DNA from: Gammaproteobacteria bacterium HGW-Gammaproteobacteria-4
Lineage (GTDB): Bacteria > Pseudomonadota > Gammaproteobacteria > Xanthomonadales > Xanthomonadaceae
Length of the DNA stretch: 34,536 nt
Reading direction: 5' to 3'
NCBI GenBank assembly: GCA_002839995.1
Contig: PGZC01000056.1
Location: 1-34,536 of the forward strand
A program made the position numbers and the translations under genes. The notes beneath the pieces were generated by a model that saw only the letters and a list, made by a program, of their open reading frames with translations, was not told the origin of the DNA and searched no databases. Shown here one piece after another: positions 17,314-24,131 of the stretch (position 1 is its first letter; each line of letters opens with the position of its first letter).

Positions 17314-18849
17314 CTATGTCCCCACATCGACCCCGGCGTCATGCAACGCCTGTCGCAGCGGGCCAAGATGCGCGGCATAGTTGCGCCAGCGCTCGGAAGC
17401 GTTGCCGTGCAATGGCTGGCGAACCTGCCAAAAGCTTCCCGTCTTCACCGTGTTGCGTAGCTGGTGGAACGCAAGGCAGCGCTCATCCCAGTCGAGGCCA
17501 AGAAAATCGAACAACGGCAGTAGCGCCGGCTTCGGCGCACGCACGAAGGCGTCGTAGTCGAAATCGAAAATGCTGTCCGGATAGAGCGCTTTCCAGTGCG
17601 CCATCAGCCGACGGTATTCGCCGTAATGGTGGCCGATGTCCGTGAGAGCGCACGAATAACCGGCAACCTTGGGGTTGAGGTGCTGCTGGAATATGGACAG
17701 CCCGTTGCCCATCGGATCCCGTGTGGTATGGATGATTTTGGCGGCTGGGAACAGCCGCTTGATGAAGCCGATCAGTAAGTAGTTGTCCGGGCGCTTGTCG
17801 GTGATGATCGAGCCGGCGCGTGCCATCGGGAACAAACGAGCGAGATGATCGCGGTATTCTGCAGCAAACCCGGCCTCCCGCCGCGCGTCAGGGACGACCA
17901 TCGACTGCGGGAACGGCGCCAGACGGCTCGCCGCCAGCCGCATCAAATAGTCGAGTTCCCCACCGGGTGTCACCTCGGCATGTGCCGCCAGCACCTGCTC
18001 GATCAAGGTCGATCCGGAGCGGAACATGCCGCAGATGAAAACCGGCTCAGCACCCGATCCGAAAGCATCGGTGCGTTCCGTCGGATTCGCTGAAGCGAAT
18101 GTTTCGATCATCGCATTGGTCAGCTGTGTCGCGTGGACACGGTCGTAGGTCCTTCCGCTCATCCGCTGCAAGCAGCGATTGGCTTTGGCGAAGGCATCGA
18201 ATGAGGCATCGAACGCATCCAGCCGGTCATAGACGACCCCCATTGCAAACAGCAGGTTGGCACGCACCACGTGACCGTGACGAATGGCGTCGGCTGATGC
18301 TTGCTGCAGCCGGTCAAGCAGTGGGTCATCGATGCTGCTCGGTGGGCGCAGGCGTGCGCTGCGGGCCAAGGCCTCGAAATACAGGTGCTGGTGGCGTGCG
18401 TCACTTCCCCCGGCATTGGCCAGAATCCGGTCGTAGCAGGCCAGGGCGTCCTGCCGTTGGCCGCGCTCTTCGTGCAAGTTGCCCAAGTTCAGCAACGCCG
18501 GTACATAGTCTGGAGCCAGTGTCAGTGCGGCCCGCAATTCGTACTCCGCATCGTCGTCACGGCGCAAATGATCCGAGTAGATCAGCGCGCGGTTCAGATG
18601 AACTTCCTCCGCCTGATTGACGCCGTGTGACAGAGCCTCGCTGTATGCTTCCAGCGCTTCCTCGTAGCGGCCTTCCTCCTTGAGCAGGTAACCTAGTCCG
18701 TACCACGTATCGGCAGACCCCGGGCGGAGCGCAAGCGCTTGCCGATACATGGCGATGGCCTCGAGTCGCCGCCCTTGGCGCTGCAGTGCGCGTGCATTTT
18801 GGAGCAGACTATCGGCTTGCTCCGGTATCGTGGGCCCCGAGTGCGTCAT
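17314..18849 (-). CDS. TPR-repeat sulfotransferase (first copy)
   Basis: 511-residue cytosolic protein. The start at 18849 is fixed by a 4-base ATGA overlap with the stop of the methyltransferase gene. Residues about 10-155 are tetratricopeptide repeats (for example ALQRQGRRLEAIAMYRQALA and LLKEEGRYEEALEAYSEALS), then a helical linker. The sulfotransferase domain begins near residue 270: FICGMFRSGSTLIEQVLAAH is the 5'-phosphosulfate loop for PAPS, and IIHTTRDPMGNGLS near residue 377 is the 3'-phosphate site. It should transfer sulfate from PAPS to a hydroxyl or amine; the acceptor is unknown. TPR units probably hold a protein or peptide partner. A second such gene lies 5 kb away on the other strand. 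Confidence 0.88.
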   Translation of the reverse strand: MTHSGPTIPEQADSLLQNARALQRQGRRLEAIAMYRQALALRPGSADTWYGLGYLLKEEGRYEEALEAYSEALSHGVNQAEEVHLNRALIYSDHLRRDDDAEYELRAALTLAPDYVPALLNLGNLHEERGQRQDALACYDRILANAGGSDARHQHLYFEALARSARLRPPSSIDDPLLDRLQQASADAIRHGHVVRANLLFAMGVVYDRLDAFDASFDAFAKANRCLQRMSGRTYDRVHATQLTNAMIETFASANPTERTDAFGSGAEPVFICGMFRSGSTLIEQVLAAHAEVTPGGELDYLMRLAASRLAPFPQSMVVPDARREAGFAAEYRDHLARLFPMARAGSIITDKRPDNYLLIGFIKRLFPAAKIIHTTRDPMGNGLSIFQQHLNPKVAGYSCALTDIGHHYGEYRRLMAHWKALYPDSIFDFDYDAFVRAPKPALLPLFDFLGLDWDERCLAFHQLRNTVKTGSFWQVRQPLHGNASERWRNYAAHLGPLRQALHDAGVDVGT

Positions 18850-19796
18850 GCGCGGTGGAGCAGGAGCTGCCAACCGACGAGGTTGCTGCCGGCATGGAAT
18901 TGGGGCATGCGTTCGATGAGGGAGAAACCCGTTGCCCGTGCTTGATTCTCGAGAGCGTCCATTTCCTGCGCAGAGCGTGCGTGGCCAAGCAGATCGTTCA
19001 GTCGTCGAATCGAGGCGCGCATCTCGGCTTCGGCGCGATCAACCTCAAGGCCGATCAGTTGCGGCCTCGCCTGTGTTCTGCCTTTGAGCAACTTTTGCAC
19101 CGCGTCGAGTGCTACGCTCAGCACGCGGCCAGCGCCTGCCTGACGTGCTTGTGCAAGGGTCTTCTTCACGATCCGGATAGCGGCACGCAGTTCCTCAGCG
19201 GCACGCTGCGCCGTGGCAGGCGCAACCTGCTCCATGGTGACCAGACGGTGCAAGCGCCGGAAGATCTTGGTCTGAACCAACACGATGTCGGCTTCAAGCA
19301 ACGAGTTTTTGGCGCTTTTGACCAGTACCGAATCGGCGCAGTGCAAAATGAACTGCGCGTCACCACCCGGCTTGAGCACGCGGTAAACTTCCGTGAGCGC
19401 CGCAGCAGTGTCGGTGTATTCGAGCGCGTAATGGCCGCTGACGGCATCAAAGCGCGCCGACTCGAATGGCAGACGCTCGGTCGCCACGCCAGCATGGAAC
19501 GTGATGCCGGCCAGACGGCGCACGCCGTCCGGCACGTAGCGTGTCGGGTCGATCCGCGCGAGGTCGGTTGCGTGGATTTCCCAGGTGCGGCCCGTCGCTG
19601 CGGCAGTCTCCGCAGCGATCAGTGCGATCACGCCGTTGCCGGTGCCAACGTCCAGTATGCTCGCGTTATCCGGCAACGTCGCGAAGAACTCGACCCAGGC
19701 GTCGCGCACTTCCAAGTCGTAACCGCCGTCAGGGCCGGTCGGACAGGTCGCGATCGCGCCGTTTCGGTAGTAGCTTTCCCACTGCTCCACGCTCAA
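18846..19796 (-). CDS. class I SAM-dependent methyltransferase
   Basis: About 316 residues. The start is uncertain: no ATG fits between the conserved N-terminus and the divergent gene, so I use the TTG at 19796 (LSVEQWESYYRNG) with GAGAG upstream; the GTG at 19790 is the alternative. The frame stays open to 20000, but that part overlaps the opposite gene. Motif I is SILDVGTGNGVIALIAAE, the acidic loop is IHATDLARI, motif IV is FDAVSGHYALEYTD, and the post-motif is VYRVLKPGGDAQFILH. The last 140 residues are helical and may bind the substrate. Its stop overlaps the start of the TPR-sulfotransferase, so both should be made together. The substrate is unknown. Confidence 0.8.
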   Translation of the reverse strand: MSVEQWESYYRNGAIATCPTGPDGGYDLEVRDAWVEFFATLPDNASILDVGTGNGVIALIAAETAAATGRTWEIHATDLARIDPTRYVPDGVRRLAGITFHAGVATERLPFESARFDAVSGHYALEYTDTAAALTEVYRVLKPGGDAQFILHCADSVLVKSAKNSLLEADIVLVQTKIFRRLHRLVTMEQVAPATAQRAAEELRAAIRIVKKTLAQARQAGAGRVLSVALDAVQKLLKGRTQARPQLIGLEVDRAEAEMRASIRRLNDLLGHARSAQEMDALENQARATGFSLIERMPQFHAGSNLVGWQLLLHRA

Positions 19797-19916
19797 GGCT
19801 TGTGTACTCTCGATGAAATGGCGAACATTGTAGCAATGACGCGGTGGTCGCTGCGCGCCCCGCGCCGTTCCGCTGCGCGCATGATGTTCGCCGCCTACCC
19901 CAACAGGAGCCCATGC

Positions 19917-20405
19917 ATGTCTGCCCCGCTGAAGCAACGTTGTGCGTTGATCTCCTTGTCGCTGGTAGTCGTCGCCAGCGCAACCGCGGGTGAATCCCAT
20001 CCTTGCGCGTCGGTCAGCGATGCCTCGGAACGGCTTGCCTGTTACGACGCCGCCTTTCCGCGGCCAGCCGACGCGCAGGCCGAACCGATCATTGACGAAG
20101 CCGCGCGGGCCGATTCGTTGCAGGAGTTCGGGTTGAGCCGGGAGCAGTTACGCAAACGCGATCCGGAGCGCATGCGCGAGGTCATGCCCGATCAGTTGCA
20201 AGCGAAAGTGGCTGGCGTGGCTTACCGACGGACAGGAGAGCGCTTGATCACTCTCGAAAGCAAGCAGGTCTGGTTGTTGACCGAAGTCACTTCCAAGGGG
20301 CAGCTGCGCGTGGGCGACCCGGTCGTGATTCGACGTGCCGCACTCGGGAGTTTCATGCTGGTGACGCCAGGCGGTGTTCGCCTGCGCGCCAAGCGCGTCG
20401 AGTAG
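19917..20405 (+). CDS. small exported protein with RLACYD motif
   Basis: 162 residues from the ATG at 19917, with AGGAG 7 bases upstream. The first 24 residues (MSAPLKQRCALISLSLVVVA and SATAG) form a signal peptide. The mature N-terminus CASVSDASERLACYDAAFP is a two-cysteine motif found in several families of periplasmic proteins. The C-terminal third, LESKQVWLLTEVTSKGQLRV then GDPVVIRRAALGSFMLV, predicts a small beta domain also seen in widespread uncharacterised periplasmic proteins. Only three bases separate its stop from the start of the TPR-oxygenase, so the two are co-transcribed. Its role is unknown. Confidence 0.75.
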   Translation: MSAPLKQRCALISLSLVVVASATAGESHPCASVSDASERLACYDAAFPRPADAQAEPIIDEAARADSLQEFGLSREQLRKRDPERMREVMPDQLQAKVAGVAYRRTGERLITLESKQVWLLTEVTSKGQLRVGDPVVIRRAALGSFMLVTPGGVRLRAKRVE

Positions 20406-20408
20406 GCA

Positions 20409-22271
20409 ATGGCATCGCCAGCGTCGTTGAAAGCACTTACGGAAACCCAGGCGAAGCAGCTGGATTCCGCGTTTGCGCTGCTCACGACGGGAAATGCCAG
20501 TAATGCACTGGTGATCGCTCGCCGCCTTGTCGGCGAGGCGCCGCAGTCGCCCGACGCGCACCAACTCATAGCGATGTGCTGCGCCGACGTCGGCGATGTC
20601 GGCGAGGCCGACAAGGCGTTCCGGCGTGCGCTGGAACTCGCTCCGGGCAACGCTCTTGTTCTGGTCAACTACGCGACCATGCTGCGCAAGGCGGGTCGGT
20701 TGGATGACGCTCTGGCAACGTTCCGGCACGCGACTGACGCGGCGCCAAGCCTTGCCAAGGCCTGGATCGAGTTGGGACTCACCGCACTTCAGTTGCGCAA
20801 ACACGAGCGGGCGCAGGCCGCGCTCGCACGCGGCGTGGCGCTGCAACCCGACTCTGCGTTGGCTTGGCATGCCATGGGTAATGCGCGTCGTGCGGAAGGC
20901 GACATCGAGGCGGCGGCGGATGCGTTCAGGAAAGCGGTGGTGCTGCGACCCGGATACGCGACGGCCTGGGCCAATCTGGGTGCGGTGCTGCGCCTGCTTG
21001 GGCGCACCGATGAGGCGCTTGGCTGCTTGGAACAAGCCGGGAGGAGCGGATATGCCAGCGCCGAACTGGCGGACACGATTACCGGCACGCTGCTGGACAG
21101 CGGCCGGACCGACGAGGCGCTTGCGCGCGCTAAAAGTCTTGTAAACACGTATCCGGACTTCGCTCCCGGCCACCTCACGCTCGCGCATATCCTCTGGGAG
21201 TATGGCGATGCCGCCGATGCCGACGCCGCAGTCACGGCATTTCGCACGGCGGTGCAGAACCGACGGGACAACCGGGGCTTGCGGATCATGTTTGCCCGCT
21301 TTTTGTTGGTGGTGCGTCGGGGGGAGGATGCGTTGGAGCAGATCCGCATCCTGCAGGCGGCTGGGCCCGACCCCCAGCTCACCCGAATCGAGGCCGATGC
21401 ACTGGAAGCGCTCGGCCAGAGCGAACGCGCCGGAGCGCTCTACGAGCGGTTGCATCGCGCAATCGGGGGCGCCGATGTCACTTTCCTGAACGCCTATACT
21501 CGCCATTTGCTCAGCAAAGGCGACTGGAAGGCCGCTGCGGATCGCGCGACCGATGCGACCCGCGTGGATCCCGGCAATCAGGAAGCCTGGAGCTATCTGG
21601 GGACGGCGTGGCGATTGCTGGACGACCCGCGGGAATACTGGCTGTGCGACTACGAACGGTTCATCTGTCTGCTGCCGGTCGAGCCGCCCGCCGGGTTTGC
21701 AGGCACATCGGATTTTCTCGACGCGCTGACATCGACGCTGGAGCCGCTGCATCAGGCCAGCCGCGAACCGGTGCAACAGAGCCTGCGCGGCGGCTCGCAG
21801 ACGCCGGGCCGTCTGTTTGGCCGTCCCGATCCGGTGATTGCGGCGACCCACGCATCCCTTCTGCGCGCGGTGCAGCGCTGGATGCACACATTGCCGACCG
21901 ACCCCCACCACCCTTTCCTGGCGCGCAAGGCGCGCAGCGTACGGGTTAGCGGTTCTTGGTCGGTGCGCCTGTGGTCTTCCGGAAGCCACGTCAACCACAT
22001 CCACCCGGAAGGCTGGTTGAGTTCCGCGTTCTATGTGTCGCTGCCACCGTCGGTGGTGGCGCAATCCGAAGCCGGTGACCCGGCGGGATGCATTCAGTTC
22101 GGCCAGCCACCGTTGGAGTTGGGCCTGGACCTGCCGCCGCGGCGCGTGATCCGGCCCGAAGCCGGCCGATTGGCGGTATTCCCCTCATACATGTGGCATG
22201 GCACGGTGCCATTCGAGGATACGCAACCGCGCCTCACCATCGCGTTCGACATGGTGCCGTCCGGTAAATGA
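20409..22271 (+). CDS. TPR protein with C-terminal 2-oxoglutarate/Fe(II) oxygenase domain
   Basis: 620 residues, starting 3 bases after the previous stop. Residues about 10-400 are a long array of tetratricopeptide repeats. The C-terminal 120 residues match the putative 2OG-Fe(II) oxygenase fold (PF13759-like): SHVNHIHPEGWLSSAFYVSL carries the first iron-ligand region (His 530/532), and AVFPSYMWHGTVPF carries the distal His 597, with Arg 608 in QPRLTIAFDM able to bind the 2-oxoglutarate carboxylate. It should hydroxylate or otherwise oxidise a substrate held by the TPR scaffold. There is no signal peptide, so it acts in the cytosol. It is in one operon with the small exported protein and probably with the second TPR-sulfotransferase. 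Confidence 0.85.
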   Translation: MASPASLKALTETQAKQLDSAFALLTTGNASNALVIARRLVGEAPQSPDAHQLIAMCCADVGDVGEADKAFRRALELAPGNALVLVNYATMLRKAGRLDDALATFRHATDAAPSLAKAWIELGLTALQLRKHERAQAALARGVALQPDSALAWHAMGNARRAEGDIEAAADAFRKAVVLRPGYATAWANLGAVLRLLGRTDEALGCLEQAGRSGYASAELADTITGTLLDSGRTDEALARAKSLVNTYPDFAPGHLTLAHILWEYGDAADADAAVTAFRTAVQNRRDNRGLRIMFARFLLVVRRGEDALEQIRILQAAGPDPQLTRIEADALEALGQSERAGALYERLHRAIGGADVTFLNAYTRHLLSKGDWKAAADRATDATRVDPGNQEAWSYLGTAWRLLDDPREYWLCDYERFICLLPVEPPAGFAGTSDFLDALTSTLEPLHQASREPVQQSLRGGSQTPGRLFGRPDPVIAATHASLLRAVQRWMHTLPTDPHHPFLARKARSVRVSGSWSVRLWSSGSHVNHIHPEGWLSSAFYVSLPPSVVAQSEAGDPAGCIQFGQPPLELGLDLPPRRVIRPEAGRLAVFPSYMWHGTVPFEDTQPRLTIAFDMVPSGK

Positions 22272-22343
22272 CGACCGCGCGGGTACCGCTGCGCGATGGG
22301 CTATTCTTGTCGCCATTATGGGAATTGGCGAGAGGCAAAGATC

Positions 22344-23954
22344 GTGACTCAGGCTCAAAAAGGTGCGAGCGCAGGGGGTTCGGCGTTCCGACAGCAGATG
22401 CAAACGGCATTCGAGTTGCTGCAAAAGGGGCTGGTTGCAGACGCCAGACAGTTGAGCAACGGCCTGCTTGCCACTCACGCGGGGAATGCCGAAGTATTGT
22501 TTCTGGCCAGTGAGGTTCGTCTTGCCGAGGACAACCCGGAAGGCGCGCTGGAGTTCATCGTTGCGGCGGCGGATGCCGCTCCCGGGCAGTTGCCGCTGCT
22601 GTTGAAGAAAGCGGAGAACCTGATCATGCTCAGGCGCCGGACGCAGGCCAGGCAGGTGGCGGCCGATGCCGTTGCGGTTGCCGGCAATGATGGCAGGGCG
22701 CTGTGGGAAATTGGCAAGATATTCAGCCGATGCGACGACCCTGCAGGCGCGCGGCCGCTTTACGAACGGGCGCTTGCCGTCATGGGCAGGCATCCCGCAT
22801 TCCTTTACGATCTCGCCGTTGCCCGCCATCACACCGGGGACAGTGCCGGTGCCGAGGCGGTTCTGGACGCGCTGCTGAGGCTTGCCCCCAAGTTTGGCCA
22901 CGCCTGCTACCTTCGATCGACGCTGCGCCGGCAGACCGATGCGCGTAATCATGTGCGCGAACTGGAACAACGATTGGCCGCCGCTTTCCCAACGCCAGAT
23001 GCGAGCGTCGCCTGCCTTTTCGCGCTGGCGAAGGAGCGCGAGGATCTGGGCCAGGACGCCGAATCATTATCCGCACTGGCACAAGGCGCTGCATTGAAGC
23101 GTCAGTCACTCAGCTACGACGCCGCAGCGGAACGCGATGCCATTGACGGTATCCGCCAAGCGTACACGCAGGCGGTGATGCAAACCAAGACTGTCGGGCA
23201 CGAGCAGAGCGGAGCCATTTTCATCGTTGGCATGCCGCGAACGGGCACGACACTGGTCGAACGCATGTTGGGCCGCCATAGCGACGTGGAATCGGCGGGC
23301 GAGCTGCTGGATTTTAGCCAGGTGCTGGCGGCGGCGGTACGCAAGGTTGTGCAAGCCAACCCAGGGGTATCGTTGATCGATGCCTCGTTGATGGTCGATT
23401 TTGCAGCTTTGGGCCGTGACTACATGACCGGGGCGCGTCAGGCGGCAGCCAACAGTCGCTTGTTTATTGACAAGATGCCGATCAACTACATGTACTGTGG
23501 CCTGATCAAGAAGGCACTGCCCAATGCACGGATCATCCATTTGGTGCGTGATCCCATGGACAGTTGTTACGCAGTTTACAAAACCCTGTTCAGTCAGGCG
23601 TATTACTTTTCATACGACTTCGACGAGTTGGCTGCCTACTACGCCTGCTATCACCGCATGATGCAGCATTGGCATGCAGTCATGCCGGGTGCCATCCTGG
23701 ATGTGCGTTACGAAGATATCGTCGTCGACACCGAAGGCGAGGCGCGACGCATCGTGGATTGGTGCGGTCTCAACTGGCAGCCGGCGGTGCTGGCACCGGC
23801 GGCGAACGAAAAGCCATCGACGACGGCCAGCGCGGCGCAAGTGCGTGAGCCGATCTACACCAGTTCCGTGCACAAGTGGCGCCGTCACGCAGCGGCTCTC
23901 GCGCCGCTCAAGGCGCGGCTGGCGGCGGCGGGTATCGTTGATGCCCAGGAATAG
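22344..23954 (+). CDS. TPR-repeat sulfotransferase (second copy)
   Basis: 536 residues from the GTG at 22344 with AGAGG upstream; the frame is open to 22296, but that gives an unlikely N-terminus. It begins 72 bases after the TPR-oxygenase gene. Residues about 15-250 are degenerate tetratricopeptide repeats. The sulfotransferase domain starts near residue 290: FIVGMPRTGTTLVERMLGRH is the PAPS 5'-phosphosulfate loop and RIIHLVRDPMDSCYAVYKTL (about 396-415) the 3'-phosphate site. It differs enough from the copy at 17314-18849 to be an old duplicate or an independent acquisition, so the two may have different acceptors. It converges with the TonB-dependent receptor gene. Confidence 0.88.
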   Translation: MTQAQKGASAGGSAFRQQMQTAFELLQKGLVADARQLSNGLLATHAGNAEVLFLASEVRLAEDNPEGALEFIVAAADAAPGQLPLLLKKAENLIMLRRRTQARQVAADAVAVAGNDGRALWEIGKIFSRCDDPAGARPLYERALAVMGRHPAFLYDLAVARHHTGDSAGAEAVLDALLRLAPKFGHACYLRSTLRRQTDARNHVRELEQRLAAAFPTPDASVACLFALAKEREDLGQDAESLSALAQGAALKRQSLSYDAAAERDAIDGIRQAYTQAVMQTKTVGHEQSGAIFIVGMPRTGTTLVERMLGRHSDVESAGELLDFSQVLAAAVRKVVQANPGVSLIDASLMVDFAALGRDYMTGARQAAANSRLFIDKMPINYMYCGLIKKALPNARIIHLVRDPMDSCYAVYKTLFSQAYYFSYDFDELAAYYACYHRMMQHWHAVMPGAILDVRYEDIVVDTEGEARRIVDWCGLNWQPAVLAPAANEKPSTTASAAQVREPIYTSSVHKWRRHAAALAPLKARLAAAGIVDAQE

Positions 23955-23962
23955 GTAAACAG

Positions 23963-24050
23963 CCGAGGTAGGATGGGTAGAGCGTAGCGAAACCCATCGC
24001 GGCGTTACCGGACTGATGGGTTTCGCTACGCTCTACCCATCCTACCTCGG
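23963..24050. repeat. perfect 36-base inverted repeat
   Basis: Arms at 23963-23998 and 24015-24050 are exactly complementary over 36 bases (core GGATGGGTAGAGCGTAGCGA) around a 16-base spacer. It lies just after the second TPR-sulfotransferase stop, between convergent genes. The sequence is of the GTAGGATGGGT...CGAAACCCATC type found as dispersed intergenic palindromes in gammaproteobacteria. A transcript of it would fold into one long hairpin that could stop or protect the mRNA of either gene. Different family from the GCCCACAGGGTGGGC elements. Confidence 0.93.
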
Positions 24051-24073
24051 TTGTGGCTTGTCAACGCGCTCGC

Positions 24074-24105
24074 AAACAAAAAACGGCGGGCCGAAGCCCG
24101 CCGTT
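24074..24105 (-). terminator. rho-independent terminator of the TonB-receptor gene
   Basis: Arms AACGGCGGGC (24082-24091) and GCCCGCCGTT (24096-24105) pair perfectly. Read on the minus strand, the loop is TTCG, closed by a C-G pair, and the stem is followed by a T-rich run (TTTTTTGTTTG). It lies 27 bases past the receptor stop. This is a textbook intrinsic terminator. Confidence 0.9.
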
Positions 24106-24131
24106 CAAGAATTACCGCATGAATCGGTTGA

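Noticed and set aside
18786-20405. 539-codon plus-strand frame over the methyltransferase and the small exported protein
   Set aside because: The part before 19917 is antisense to the methyltransferase; the real gene starts at 19917, where a ribosome site and signal peptide are found.
19917-20405. The small exported protein as the dedicated sulfation substrate
   Set aside because: It resembles widespread periplasmic proteins found without sulfotransferases and has only two Tyr; nothing in it marks it as a substrate.
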